From Burkholderia catarinensis (lineage in GTDB: Bacteria > Pseudomonadota > Gammaproteobacteria > Burkholderiales > Burkholderiaceae), in assembly GCF_001883705.2 (NCBI RefSeq), contig NZ_MDEQ02000014.1:174731-238730 (forward strand): a DNA stretch of 64,000 nucleotides, given 5' to 3'. Positions 38,125 through 47,579 of this stretch are shown in pieces. The position numbers were made by a program, and so were the translations under genes. Each line of letters begins with the position of its first letter. The stretch's first letter is position 1. A model generated the notes under the pieces. It saw nothing but the letters and a program-made list of their open reading frames with translations, searched no databases and was not told where the DNA came from.

Positions 38125-39231
38125 TTGAAGCCGCCCCGCATCGCTCCCGCTCCGTTTCCCGTCACGCCGCTGCACCGCACCTTCGCCACGCGCCTGATCG
38201 CGTGGCAGCGCGTGCACGGCCGCCACGACCTGCCGTGGCAGAACACCCGCGATCCGTACCGGATCTGGCTGTCGGAAATCATGCTGCAACAGACGCAGGT
38301 GTCGACCGTCGTCCCGTATTACACGCGCTTTCTCGAACGCTACCCCGACGTCGCCGCGCTCGCGGCCGCACCGATCGACGATGTGATGGCGCTGTGGGCG
38401 GGGCTCGGCTACTACTCGCGCGCGCGCAACCTGCACCGCTGCGCGCAGGTCGTCGTCGCCGAGCACGGCGGCGCGTTTCCGTCGACGCCTGACGCGCTGG
38501 CCGAACTGCCTGGCATCGGCCGCTCGACGGCGGCGGCGATCGCGTCGTTCGCATACGGCGCGCGCGCGACGATTCTCGACGGCAACGTGAAGCGCGTGCT
38601 CGCACGGGTATTCGGCGTCGAAGGATTTCCGGGCGAGAAGCGCGTCGAGAACGACATGTGGGCGCTCGCCGAATCGCTGCTGCCCGACGCTGCGAACGCG
38701 GCCGATGTGAGCGCGTATACGCAGGGGCTGATGGACCTCGGCGCGACGCTGTGCGTGCGCGGCAAGCCCGATTGCGCGCGCTGCCCGTTCGCGGGCGACT
38801 GCGTCGCGCAATCGACGGGCCGGCAGCGCGAACTGCCGGCCGCGCGGCCGAAGAAGGCCGTGCCGACGCGCAAGACCTGGATGCTCGTGCTGCGCGACGG
38901 CGATGCCGTGCTGCTGGAGCGGCGGCCGCCGGCCGGCATCTGGGGCGGCCTGTGGAGCCTGCCGCAAGCCGACGGCGACGCCGCGCTCGCGGAACTCGCG
39001 CGCGGCTTCGGTGGCGGCGGCACGGTGCCGCTCGCGCCGCTCACGCATACGTTCACGCATTTCCGGCTCGAGATCGAGCCGCGGCTGAGCGACCTGACGG
39101 ATGATGGCGGCCCGCCGTCGCACGCGCGGGACGCGGATACCGCCTGGGTGCCGCTGAGCCGGCTCGATGCGTACGGCGTGCCGGCGCCCGTGCGCAAGCT
39201 GCTCGATGCGCTGAGCGGGCCGCTGCTGTAA
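38125..39231 (+). CDS. mutY: A/G-specific adenine glycosylase
   Basis: The 368-residue enzyme removes adenine opposite 8-oxoguanine. Seen: catalytic E51 in SEIMLQQTQV, the HhH motif LPGIGRSTAAAI with D152 in ILDGNVKRV, the iron-sulfur ligands CVRGKPDCARCPFAGDC, and a C-terminal NUDIX-like recognition domain (WGGLWSLPQAD). The start is TTG 38125. The ribosome site is weak, which fits coupling to mutM. Confidence 0.95.
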   Translation: MKPPRIAPAPFPVTPLHRTFATRLIAWQRVHGRHDLPWQNTRDPYRIWLSEIMLQQTQVSTVVPYYTRFLERYPDVAALAAAPIDDVMALWAGLGYYSRARNLHRCAQVVVAEHGGAFPSTPDALAELPGIGRSTAAAIASFAYGARATILDGNVKRVLARVFGVEGFPGEKRVENDMWALAESLLPDAANAADVSAYTQGLMDLGATLCVRGKPDCARCPFAGDCVAQSTGRQRELPAARPKKAVPTRKTWMLVLRDGDAVLLERRPPAGIWGGLWSLPQADGDAALAELARGFGGGGTVPLAPLTHTFTHFRLEIEPRLSDLTDDGGPPSHARDADTAWVPLSRLDAYGVPAPVRKLLDALSGPLL

Positions 39232-39326
39232 CGAAGGGAGAAGGGCGCGGCGCGGGCCGCGCGCTCGAGAAAACGCCGGGCGCCGCAGGTTTTCCGCCCC
39301 GAAGGACGTCCCTCGGGGGACTGGGC

Positions 39327-39962
39327 TTACAACCAGCCGTGCCGGTCGAGCACGTGGTGCACGGCGTCGATGCGCGCGCCGACGTCAGGAAACTCCATCA
39401 GCTTTTGCCGCGCGCGCAGGTCGAGCGGCAGCAGCTCCGCGAGGCGGTTCGACACCCAGCTCGGATCGTCGAGACGGAACGGCTCGCCGAACGGCAGCTT
39501 GCCCGGTTCGGATTTCTTCAGCGCGTCGATGATGCGCTCGAGCACCTCGGCGCACGAGCCGAACTGCGCGAGCGTCTGCTCGCTTTCGAGCGGGATGTCG
39601 TCGGGCAGCGGCTCCGCGATGCCGACCAGCAGCCCGTTGCCTTCGACGCGATACGACAGCAGCTCGAAACGTTGCGTGCCGACCGCCTGCAGATACAGCA
39701 TCCCGAATTCGCCGGTATCGCATTCGGTGATGCGCGCCATGCAGCCGATGGTTTCGGGTACCGACACGGCGCCGTCCTGCGCGACTTCGGGCCCGCTCTT
39801 CAACAGGCACACGCCGAACGGTGCGTCGTCGCGCAGGCACGCGCGAGCCATGTCGAGATAGCGCGCCTCGAACACCTTGAGCGGGAGCAGGCCCCCCGGA
39901 AACAGCACCGTGTGCAGCGGAAACAGCGGCAGGTCGATCAGGGTGGTCGATAGTGAGGACAT
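39327..39962 (-). CDS. Lon N-terminal-domain (LON substrate-binding) protein
   Basis: The 211-residue protein matches the substrate-binding domain of Lon (LPLFPLHTVLFPGGLLPLKVFEARY) but has no ATPase or protease part. Such stand-alone proteins are common; their role is not established. ATG 39962 starts right at the conserved domain; an upstream in-frame extension is Arg-rich and unlikely. It lies 28 bases after rapZ on the same strand. Confidence 0.85.
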   Translation of the reverse strand: MSSLSTTLIDLPLFPLHTVLFPGGLLPLKVFEARYLDMARACLRDDAPFGVCLLKSGPEVAQDGAVSVPETIGCMARITECDTGEFGMLYLQAVGTQRFELLSYRVEGNGLLVGIAEPLPDDIPLESEQTLAQFGSCAEVLERIIDALKKSEPGKLPFGEPFRLDDPSWVSNRLAELLPLDLRARQKLMEFPDVGARIDAVHHVLDRHGWL

Positions 39963-39990
39963 GGCGCGCGGGCGTTGGGGCTGGCGTCGG

Positions 39991-40899
39991 CTAGGGTCGA
40001 TCGACCTCGGAGACGAGCCGCGACGACGCGTCGACATCCACTGGCGCGTCACGATGCCGCACGATCACGTTCGCCTCGCGTGCGAGGCGCGCGGCGAGCG
40101 CTTCCGCGATGAACACCGAGCGATGCTGACCGCCCGTGCAGCCGATGGCGACGGTCAGGTAGCTGCGGTTGTCATCGCGGAAGTGCGGCAGCCATTTCAT
40201 CAGGAACGCATGGATGTCGTCGATCATCTGGTGGACGATCGGCAGTGCGTCGAGAAAGGCGATGACCGGCTGGTCGAGCCCGGTGAGCGGGCGCAACTCG
40301 TGGTCGTAGTACGGATTCGGCAGCGCGCGCACGTCGAACATCAGGTCGGCGTCGAGCGGCACCCCGCGCTTGAAGCCGAACGATTCGAACATCAGCATCA
40401 GCGCGGTGTCCTTCTGCTCGATGAAGCGCTTGACCCACGTGCGCAGCGCGTTCGCACGCAACGTGCTCGTGTCGATCTGGTGGCCGAATTCGGCGAGCGG
40501 CGCGACGAGGTCGCGCTCGCGCTCGATCGCTTCCTCGAGCGACGACAGCAGGCCGACGTCCGCATCGTGCGACAGCGAGCCGGACAGCGGATGGCGGCGG
40601 CGCGTTTCGGAGAAGCGCTGGATCAGCGACTGGGTGCTTGCGTTGAGGAACAGCACGCGCACGTCGTGCTCGCGCGACAGCTCGCGGATCAGGCCGGGCA
40701 TTTCGTCGAGCGACGCGCTCGAGCGCGCGTCGATCGCGACCGCGAGCCGGCGCTGGCCGTCCTGGGCAAGGTAGCGGGCGAGTTCCGGGAGCACGTGCGG
40801 CGGCAGGTTGTCGACACAGTAATAGCCTGCGTCTTCGAGCGCGTTCAGCGCGACGGACTTGCCTGAGCCGGAGATGCCGGTGATAAGGACGATGCGCAT
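39991..40899 (-). CDS. rapZ: RNase adapter protein RapZ
   Basis: The 302-residue protein has a Walker A motif GISGSGKS (residues 8-15) and a conserved C-terminal domain with IGCTGGQHRSV. In E. coli RapZ binds glucosamine-6-phosphate and presents GlmZ-type small RNAs to RNase E; the target in beta-proteobacteria is less clear. ATG 40899 starts the conserved part; an upstream ATG at 40929 adds 10 residues, and neither start has a good ribosome site. It sits with hprK and ptsN. Confidence 0.92.
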   Translation of the reverse strand: MRIVLITGISGSGKSVALNALEDAGYYCVDNLPPHVLPELARYLAQDGQRRLAVAIDARSSASLDEMPGLIRELSREHDVRVLFLNASTQSLIQRFSETRRRHPLSGSLSHDADVGLLSSLEEAIERERDLVAPLAEFGHQIDTSTLRANALRTWVKRFIEQKDTALMLMFESFGFKRGVPLDADLMFDVRALPNPYYDHELRPLTGLDQPVIAFLDALPIVHQMIDDIHAFLMKWLPHFRDDNRSYLTVAIGCTGGQHRSVFIAEALAARLAREANVIVRHRDAPVDVDASSRLVSEVDRP

Positions 40900-40974
40900 G
40901 GGAAGCAGAGAATCCTGACGTTTCATCATAGCACCGGCTCGACGCGCCGGCGTGGCGCGGCCGGCGCGTGCGGG

Positions 40975-41943
40975 TTATACCAGCTTGCCGGGGAACTGAC
41001 TGTCGGGATCTTGCATCGCGAGTCGTTGCCGATCCATGAAATCGCGCAACGTGTCGATTCCGCGCAACTGCAGGATCGTGTTCCGGACGGCTGCCTCGAC
41101 GAGCACCGCGAGGTTGCGGCCCGCCGCAACCTGGATCGTGACCTTGCTGATCGGCAAACCGAGCACGTCGACGGTCTGGCTTTCGAGCGGCAGGCGCTGG
41201 AATTCGCCGTCGGGGCGCCGCACGAGCTGGACGATCAGCTTCAGCTTCATTTTCCGCCGTACGGCGGTCTCGCCGAAGATCGTCTTGATGTCGAGCAGGC
41301 CGAGGCCGCGCACCTCGAGCAGGTTCTGCAGCAGCGGCGGGCAGCGCCCTTCGACGAAATCGGGGCCAAGACGGACGAAATCGACCGCGTCGTCGGCGAC
41401 GAGGCCGTGGCCGCGGCTGATCAGCTCGAGGCCGAGTTCGCTCTTGCCGAGGCCCGAATCGCCGGTCAGCAGCACGCCCATCCCGAGGATGTCGATGAAA
41501 ACGCCGTGCAGCGTCGCGCGGGGCGCGAGGATGCGGGACATGTAGAGCCGCAGGCTGTCGATCACCGCGGCGGCCGACATCGGCGTCGTGAACAGCGGGG
41601 TCGACGAGCGCGTGCAGCGCAGCACGAGTTCGGGCGGTGCCGCGGCGCCGCCGGCGACGACGAGGAACGGCGGTTCGAGCGCGATCAGCTCGGCCATGTG
41701 GCGCGAGCGGTCTTCGTCGGTCTGCCGCTGGTAGTAGTCGATTTCGGCTTCGCCGAGCACCTGGATCCGGTTCGGGTGGATCAGGTTCAGGTGGCCGACG
41801 AGGTCGGCGCTCGACGTCGCGTTGCCGACCGTGTCGGCCGAAAAGCCGCGCTCCCAGCCTTCATGCCCCGTCAGCCAGCTCAGTTTCAGCGTGGCCGCGT
41901 TGTCGTCGAAGATGCTCTGGGCGTTGATGCTGGACGTATCCAT
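40975..41943 (-). CDS. hprK: HPr kinase/phosphorylase
   Basis: The 322-residue bifunctional enzyme phosphorylates HPr at the regulatory serine and reverses it. Seen: an N-terminal MurF-like domain and a kinase domain with GDSGLGKSELGLELISRGH and the HprK signature EVRGLGLLDIKTIFG. ATG 41943 begins the conserved part. In Gram-negative bacteria hprK beside ptsN and rapZ belongs to a regulatory PTS rather than sugar transport. Confidence 0.94.
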   Translation of the reverse strand: MDTSSINAQSIFDDNAATLKLSWLTGHEGWERGFSADTVGNATSSADLVGHLNLIHPNRIQVLGEAEIDYYQRQTDEDRSRHMAELIALEPPFLVVAGGAAAPPELVLRCTRSSTPLFTTPMSAAAVIDSLRLYMSRILAPRATLHGVFIDILGMGVLLTGDSGLGKSELGLELISRGHGLVADDAVDFVRLGPDFVEGRCPPLLQNLLEVRGLGLLDIKTIFGETAVRRKMKLKLIVQLVRRPDGEFQRLPLESQTVDVLGLPISKVTIQVAAGRNLAVLVEAAVRNTILQLRGIDTLRDFMDRQRLAMQDPDSQFPGKLV

Positions 41944-42072
41944 GACTTCCGTCACTCCAATGGGCCGGTGCGTGCGCACGGCGACGGACGTCGCCATGCC
42001 GGGCCGGCGCCGGACGGCCCTGAACGGCGGCGTGTGCCGCCGCGTACGGGAAAATATTCCGCCCGGATCAAC

Positions 42073-42528
42073 TCAAGGTTGCCACTGAGTGAGCAGGTGA
42101 TGCAACTCGGCGATATCCGTTTCGTTGTGCAGACGCTCGCGCGCGTCGCGATCGGACAGCAGTTGCGCGATTTCCGACAGGATCTCGAGGTGCTGCTGGG
42201 TGGCTTGCTCGGGAACGAGCAGGAAAATCAGGAGGCCGACCGGCTGGCCGTCAGGCGCTTCGAACGGGATCGCATCGGCGAGCCGGACAAACGCGGCGAG
42301 CGGGTGCTTGAGCCCCTTGATGCGCCCGTGCGGAATCGCGACGCCTTCGCCGAGCCCGGTCGAGCCGAGGCGCTCGCGCGCGAACAGGTTGTCCGTGACG
42401 GTGCTGCGGGCGATGCCGTTCTGATTCTCGAACATCAGGCCGGCTTGTTCGAACACGCGTTTCTTGCTGGTGACCGAGAGGTCGATGACGACGTTCTCTA
42501 TGGGCAGGATTTTGGCTAGGCGATTCAT
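42073..42528 (-). CDS. ptsN: Nitrogen-PTS EIIA protein PtsN
   Basis: The 151-residue EIIA-fructose-type domain has its phosphorylated histidine in GVAIPHGRIKG. PtsN is the output protein of the nitrogen PTS, affecting potassium transport and sigma-54-linked functions. ATG 42528 starts the conserved MNRLAKILPIENVV; upstream in-frame starts give a low-complexity extension. It follows hpf and precedes hprK. Confidence 0.93.
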   Translation of the reverse strand: MNRLAKILPIENVVIDLSVTSKKRVFEQAGLMFENQNGIARSTVTDNLFARERLGSTGLGEGVAIPHGRIKGLKHPLAAFVRLADAIPFEAPDGQPVGLLIFLLVPEQATQQHLEILSEIAQLLSDRDARERLHNETDIAELHHLLTQWQP

Positions 42529-42733
42529 GTTGGCAGGCGATTGGGCGGCCTGGGGTCTCCTTGCGGCGGCAGACTGATTTTCCATGTTCGGCGATATCAA
42601 GACGTTCGGCATCGGCAACCTGCAACGCAGCTACCGCACCCAACGCCCCCCGGCGATAACCGGAACATTATAGAGCACAGCCGCTTGCGTGGCGCAGCAC
42701 GGACGGACCGGTCGCGCCGCTGCGCGGAGTCGC

Positions 42734-42759
42734 AAAAAAAACGCCCGGCGAACCGGGCG
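42734..42759 (-). terminator. Terminator of hpf
   Basis: A 7-bp stem (42742-42748 with 42753-42759) and a CGAA loop are followed in the minus direction by eight T residues. Confidence 0.88.
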
Positions 42760-42780
42760 GCGTGTGTGTTGCGGTGACGG

Positions 42781-43140
42781 TTACTGCGGCGGCAGTTCGA
42801 TCTGATCGATCGACGGTTGAAGCTTGATCGGGTCGTGCGCGTGCGTTTGCAGGCGCTCCATGTGCTTGACGACCTGGCGATCCAGCTTGTCGATCAGCAG
42901 GTCGATCGCCGCGTACAGGTTACCGTTTGCGCTTTCGACGAAGATGTCCTTGCCCTTCAGGTGCAGGTTGATTTCCGCGCGCTGCTGCTTGTCCTTTTCT
43001 TTGTGGTTGTCGACCGAGAGGATCACAGTGCCATCGATCACCTGATCGCTATGCCGTAGCACCCTGTCCAGCTTGGTGATCACGTATTCGCGAATTGCAG
43101 GCGTGACTTCGAGATGATGTCCACTGATCTTCAGGTTCAT
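42781..43140 (-). CDS. hpf: Ribosome hibernation promoting factor
   Basis: The 119-residue short-form HPF/YhbH protein begins MNLKISGHHLEVTPAIREYV and contains the conserved KQQRAEINLHLKGKDIFVE. It binds the 30S subunit and promotes inactive 100S ribosomes in stationary phase. It lies between rpoN and ptsN, the classic sigma-54 neighbourhood, and has its own terminator. Confidence 0.95.
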   Translation of the reverse strand: MNLKISGHHLEVTPAIREYVITKLDRVLRHSDQVIDGTVILSVDNHKEKDKQQRAEINLHLKGKDIFVESANGNLYAAIDLLIDKLDRQVVKHMERLQTHAHDPIKLQPSIDQIELPPQ

Positions 43141-43298
43141 AGTGCTTCTCCAAGCGAGTGACCACCCGGCCGCATCGAGGCGGCGCTCCGGTCGACTTGC
43201 CCGTGCCGCACGAAGCGGCGTATCGCGGACAGGTCGCCCGGCATGTTCCCCGTGTGCGCGGTGGCCGGGACACGCCTGCCGCCGGGCAGGCAGCAGGC

Positions 43299-44804
43299 TT
43301 AAAGAGACTTGCGCAGATTCACTGCCGGGATCTTGAGGGCTTCGCGATATTTCGCAACCGTGCGGCGTGCGACCACGAAACCCTGTTCTGCCAGCAGCTC
43401 GGCAATGCGGCTGTCCGAAAGTGGCGATTTTGGGTCTTCAGCTCCTATCAGTTGCTTGATGAGGGCTCGGATGGCTGTCGACGAAGCGGCGCCACCGGTG
43501 TCGGTCGAAACGTGAGATCCGAAGAAGTACTTAAATTCAAGCGTCCCGAACGGGGTCAGCATGTACTTTCCGGTTGTCACACGGCTGACAGTCGACTCGT
43601 GTAGGCCCAGCGTATCAGCAATTTCCCGCAAAACCAAGGGGCGCATGGCAATTTCACCGTGCGCAAAGAAATTCTTCTGACGCTCGACAATAGCCTGCGC
43701 GACACGCAGGATCGTGTCGAAACGCTGCTGGATATTCTTGATCAGCCAGCGTGCTTCCTGGAGCTGCTGCTTTAGCGAACCGGCCGACGGATCGCCGCGG
43801 CTGTTGCGCAGGATGTTCGCGTAGAGGCTGTTGATCCGCAGGCGCGGCATGACCTCCGTATTGAGCTCCGCGAGCCATCCCTGGCCGGCCTTCTTCACGA
43901 TGATGTCGGGCACGACGTAGTCGGCCTCGGCGTTGCCGTACGCGGCGCCGGGGAACGGCTCCAGCGAGCGGATCAGCGCATGCGCGTCGCGCAGCGCGTC
44001 GTCGCTTGCCTTCAGGTGCTTGCGCAACCGCGTGAAGTCGCGTGCGGCGAGCAGTTCGAGATGCTGCGACACGATCTCGAGCGCGAGCGTGCGTGTCGGG
44101 GACGGATCGAGGCGCAGCAACTGCAGCTTCAGGCATTCGGATGCCGAGCGGGCGCCGACTCCGGCCGGGTCGAAACTGTGCAGCAGCGCGAGCGCCGCGT
44201 TCAGTTCGTCGCAGTCGATCTCCAGCTCGGGCGGCAGGTCGGCGAGCACTTCGTCGAGCGTGGCGGTCAGGTAGCCGTCGTCGTCGAGCGATTCGATCAG
44301 GAACATCACGAGCGCGCGATCGCGCGGGCCGGCCTGCGTGACGCGCAACTGCGCGGACAGGTGGTCGCGCAGCGACGTCGCCGCTTCCTGCACCTGCCGC
44401 GGCGGTAGATCGTCGTCGTCGGACGCGCCGCTCGAGCGGCCGAATTCGTCGAGATTCCATTGCGGGCCATCGTTGCCGTCGCCGGACCCGTAACCGTCGT
44501 ATTCGTCCGCGCCGGCCGGCTCGTCGCGCTCCGCGCGCTCGCCCGACGAACTGCTGCTGTTCGCCCCGGCAGGCTCGGTGTTCTGCGCGGAAGGCGTCTG
44601 CGCGATCAGCGATCCGTCCGACGCGACGCGCAGCGGGCTCGAGATCCAGTCGTCGTCGTTCTCGAGCAGCGGGTTCTGCGCGACGGCCATCGCGACTTCC
44701 TGCTGCAATTCGAGCGTCGACAACTGCAGGAGCCGGATCGACTGCTGTAGCTGGGGCGTCAGCGCAAGATGCTGCGACAGGCGGAGTTGAAGGCTGGCTT
44801 TCAT
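43299..44804 (-). CDS. rpoN: RNA polymerase sigma-54 factor
   Basis: The 501-residue sigma factor has the Gln/Leu-rich activator region (MKASLQLRLSQHLALTPQLQQ), an acidic Ser/Gly-rich linker, the core-binding domain, and the RpoN box ARRTVAKYRE near the end. It directs transcription of nitrogen, motility and envelope genes that need enhancer-binding ATPases. ATG 44804 starts the conserved region I. It is flanked by lptB and hpf as in many proteobacteria. Confidence 0.96.
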   Translation of the reverse strand: MKASLQLRLSQHLALTPQLQQSIRLLQLSTLELQQEVAMAVAQNPLLENDDDWISSPLRVASDGSLIAQTPSAQNTEPAGANSSSSSGERAERDEPAGADEYDGYGSGDGNDGPQWNLDEFGRSSGASDDDDLPPRQVQEAATSLRDHLSAQLRVTQAGPRDRALVMFLIESLDDDGYLTATLDEVLADLPPELEIDCDELNAALALLHSFDPAGVGARSASECLKLQLLRLDPSPTRTLALEIVSQHLELLAARDFTRLRKHLKASDDALRDAHALIRSLEPFPGAAYGNAEADYVVPDIIVKKAGQGWLAELNTEVMPRLRINSLYANILRNSRGDPSAGSLKQQLQEARWLIKNIQQRFDTILRVAQAIVERQKNFFAHGEIAMRPLVLREIADTLGLHESTVSRVTTGKYMLTPFGTLEFKYFFGSHVSTDTGGAASSTAIRALIKQLIGAEDPKSPLSDSRIAELLAEQGFVVARRTVAKYREALKIPAVNLRKSL

Positions 44805-44965
44805 GGCAAGGAGGGAGTCATACCGGCAGTTTGCCACGACCCAGGCGCGTTGAGCCATCCGCGATTACGCGCGGCGCGCCGCCCGGCCGCGGGCATGGCC
44901 GCGAAGCGGGGCGCGGCCCCGCGCGGCCATGCCGGGCGGGGTGCAGCCAGCCACGAGGGGAGAGG

Positions 44966-45742
44966 TTACATGCGGAAGTGTTCGCCGAGGTACACGCGGC
45001 GAACGCTTTCGTTTTCGATGATTTCGCTCGGAGCGCCGGAGGCGAGCACCGAGCCGTCGCTGATGATGTAGGCGTGGTCGCAGATGCCGAGCGTTTCACG
45101 GACGTTGTGATCGGTAATCAGCACGCCGATGTTGCGCTGCTTCAGGAACTTGACGATCTTCTGGATCTCGAGCACCGCGATCGGGTCGACGCCGGCGAAC
45201 GGTTCGTCGAGCAGGATGAAGTTCGGGTTGGTTGCGAGCGCGCGCGCGATTTCGACACGGCGCCGTTCACCGCCCGACAGCGACAGCGCGGGGTTCTCGC
45301 GCAAGTGGCCGATCTGCAGTTCGTCGAGCAGTGCTTCGGCGCGCGACGAGATCGCGTCCTTCGACAGGCGTTTGCCGTCTTCGCCGAACTGCAGCTCGAG
45401 CACCGCGCGGATGTTTTCCTCGACGGTCAGCTTGCGGAATACGGACGCCTCCTGCGGCAGGTACGACAGGCCGAGCGACGCGCGCTTGTGGATCGGCAGC
45501 AGGCTGATCGAGCTGCCGTTCAGCGAGATCTCGCCCGCGTCGAGCGGCACGAGGCCGACGATCATGTAGAACGAGGTGGTCTTGCCGGCGCCGTTCGGGC
45601 CGAGCAGGCCGACGACTTCGCCGCTCTTCACGTCGAGCGACACGTCCTTGACGACCGTGCGCGAGCCGTAGCGCTTCTTCAGGTTGCGGACGACGAGCGA
45701 ACTCGTGGTGCCGGCCGGCTGGCGGTTCGGTAGCGCGTTCAT
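44966..45742 (-). CDS. lptB: LPS export ABC transporter ATPase LptB
   Basis: The 258-residue ATPase has Walker A GPNGAGKTT, signature LSGGERRRVEIARAL, Walker B FILLDEPFAGVD and the switch histidine ITDHNVRETL. It powers LptFG to pull LPS from the inner membrane. It overlaps lptA by 4 bases. The partner permeases lptF and lptG are not in the window. Confidence 0.96.
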   Translation of the reverse strand: MNALPNRQPAGTTSSLVVRNLKKRYGSRTVVKDVSLDVKSGEVVGLLGPNGAGKTTSFYMIVGLVPLDAGEISLNGSSISLLPIHKRASLGLSYLPQEASVFRKLTVEENIRAVLELQFGEDGKRLSKDAISSRAEALLDELQIGHLRENPALSLSGGERRRVEIARALATNPNFILLDEPFAGVDPIAVLEIQKIVKFLKQRNIGVLITDHNVRETLGICDHAYIISDGSVLASGAPSEIIENESVRRVYLGEHFRM

Positions 45743-46404
45743 TGGTCCGGCGCTCCCTGGATCGTGGTCGACGGCGACAGCTTCGCCGGCGCGCCGTTCA
45801 GCGGAGCGGGGCCGCCGCTCTTCGGCGACAGCATCGCGCGCACGCGGCCGTTCGGGTTGCCCGGCGCGGCGACGTCCTTGCCGCCCTTCGCGGTGTAGAA
45901 GTCGCGCTGGCCGTCGTACGTGATCACGCTGCCGTGCACGGTATCGGCGATAGTCGATGCGCCCTGCAGGCGGCGCACGGTCGCGGCGGTCGTCAGCGTG
46001 GTCAGGTCCTGCTTGCCGTCGTAGTCGATGCGCTCGCCGTCGCCGTCGATGTACTCGTCGAGGCCTTCGCGCTTCTGCCGGAACGTCGCGTGCTTCTTGC
46101 CGCTGCCGAACGAAGTTGCGTACTGATAGCCTTCGGGGTCCTGGCGCACTTCGACGCGATCGCCCTTGATGATGATCGTGCCCTTCGTGATCACGACGTT
46201 GCCGGTCGCGACCGTGACCTGCTTCAGGTCGTCATAGGTCAGGTTGTCGGCCTCGACGTTGATCGGCTTGTTCTGGTCGGCCTTCTCGGCATGGGCGAGC
46301 GGCGCCAGCCCGACCAGCGGGAGCGCCACGAGCGTCGCGGCGAGCGCGGCGCGGACGGCGCGCGCAGCGCCGCCGGAATTCTGTCGAGGGAACGGTTCGT
46401 TCAT
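45739..46404 (-). CDS. lptA: LPS transport periplasmic bridge protein LptA
   Basis: The 221-residue protein has a signal peptide (residues 1-39, ending PLAHA) and the OstA beta-jellyroll (INVEADNLTYDDLKQVTVATG). It carries LPS across the periplasm. ATG 46404 gives a normal signal peptide. A GTG at 46428 overlapping the lptC stop codon, with AAAGG upstream, is a real alternative that adds 8 residues. Gene order lptC-lptA-lptB is conserved. Confidence 0.92.
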   Translation of the reverse strand: MNEPFPRQNSGGAARAVRAALAATLVALPLVGLAPLAHAEKADQNKPINVEADNLTYDDLKQVTVATGNVVITKGTIIIKGDRVEVRQDPEGYQYATSFGSGKKHATFRQKREGLDEYIDGDGERIDYDGKQDLTTLTTAATVRRLQGASTIADTVHGSVITYDGQRDFYTAKGGKDVAAPGNPNGRVRAMLSPKSGGPAPLNGAPAKLSPSTTIQGAPDQ

Positions 46405-46424
46405 GCAGTCACGTGAGGGAAGCG

Positions 46425-47039
46425 TCACTTGGGTTGACCTTTCGAGCCGCCGGACGTGTTCGCCGCGGCGATCGTGCCGCGCACGTTGCCGTAAAGCTCG
46501 ATGACCCGGGTGACGTTGTTGTACTTCATGCCGTCGGTCGCGTTGACGAGCGACAGGCCGCGCTGAAGTTTAACCGGCTTTTCGGTCTGGATCACATCGT
46601 CATTGACGAAGATCCGGAAATGCTGGGAATCGGCCTGCATCTGCGGGTCGCCGCCGCCGGCCGCGCGCAGGATGCGCGCGTCATCGTACAAATCGACGAT
46701 CGACACGTCGCCGTTGACGATGCCGCGCTTCGCGGTGGTCGTCACGACCGGCTTGCCGGGCTGGAATGCGCGCATGGCCGGATCGGCCAGGTCGCTGTTT
46801 TCGGTGTCTTCGTAATGGATCAGCTTCGCGGCCGTCAGCCGGTACTGGGTCGTGCCGGACTGGTCGAGCTCGGTGACCGAGAAGTTGTCCGCGAAATAAT
46901 CGGGCGTATGGCGCTTCGGCTGCACGGTGCCCTCGCCGGGCGGCGGCAGCGTCGCCTGCAGCAGCCACCAGGTGATGCCCGCGAGCGCGGCGACCGCGGC
47001 GAGCGGCAGCAACTGGGTCCAGCGGAAATGCTTGTCCAT
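46425..47039 (-). CDS. lptC: LPS export protein LptC
   Basis: The 204-residue bitopic protein has an N-terminal membrane anchor (LLPLAAVAALAGITWWLL) and a periplasmic jellyroll domain. It links LptBFG to LptA. It starts 3 bases after kdsC, and its stop codon touches the possible upstream start of lptA. Confidence 0.92.
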   Translation of the reverse strand: MDKHFRWTQLLPLAAVAALAGITWWLLQATLPPPGEGTVQPKRHTPDYFADNFSVTELDQSGTTQYRLTAAKLIHYEDTENSDLADPAMRAFQPGKPVVTTTAKRGIVNGDVSIVDLYDDARILRAAGGGDPQMQADSQHFRIFVNDDVIQTEKPVKLQRGLSLVNATDGMKYNNVTRVIELYGNVRGTIAAANTSGGSKGQPK

Positions 47040-47042
47040 TCG

Positions 47043-47579
47043 TCAGGCTCCGCAGGCGGCTGCGAGCAGCGCGTCGTAGCGGCGCTGCGCGCGCAGGATC
47101 GCGTCGCAGACTTCGCGCACGGCGCCCTGGCCGCCGCGGGCCTCGGCCACCCAGTGCGCGCGGGCGATCACCTCCGGGTGCGCGTTCGCGGGCGCGGTCG
47201 CGAAGCCGCAACGCAGCATCACGGGCAGGTCGGGCCAGTCGTCGCCCATGTAGCCGCACGCGTCGGCGGTGAGGCCGAGCGATGCGATCAGGTCGGTGAA
47301 CACGGCGAGCTTGTTCTCAACGCCCTGGAACAGGTGCGCGATCTTCATTTCCTTCGCGCGCGCCGCGACGATTTCCGAGCGGCGGCCCGTGATGATCGCG
47401 GTCGCGATGCCGGCTTCGCCGAGCAGCTTCACGCCGTGGCCGTCGAGCGAATTGAACGACTTCATCGCATCGCCGGCCGCGGTAAACAGCAGGCCGCCGT
47501 CGGTCAGCACGCCGTCGACGTCGAAAATCATCAGCTTCACGCGGCTCGCGCGTTCGGCCGCAGTCAGTGCTGCGCTCAT
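47043..47579 (-). CDS. kdsC: Kdo-8-phosphate phosphatase KdsC
   Basis: The 178-residue HAD phosphatase releases Kdo from Kdo-8-phosphate for LPS core synthesis. Seen: the nucleophile motif FDVDGVLTDG, IITGRRSEIV, and GYMGDDWPDLP. Its ATG overlaps the kdsD stop codon as TGATG. No cap domain is present, as expected for a tetrameric KdsC. Confidence 0.95.
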   Translation of the reverse strand: MSAALTAAERASRVKLMIFDVDGVLTDGGLLFTAAGDAMKSFNSLDGHGVKLLGEAGIATAIITGRRSEIVAARAKEMKIAHLFQGVENKLAVFTDLIASLGLTADACGYMGDDWPDLPVMLRCGFATAPANAHPEVIARAHWVAEARGGQGAVREVCDAILRAQRRYDALLAAACGA

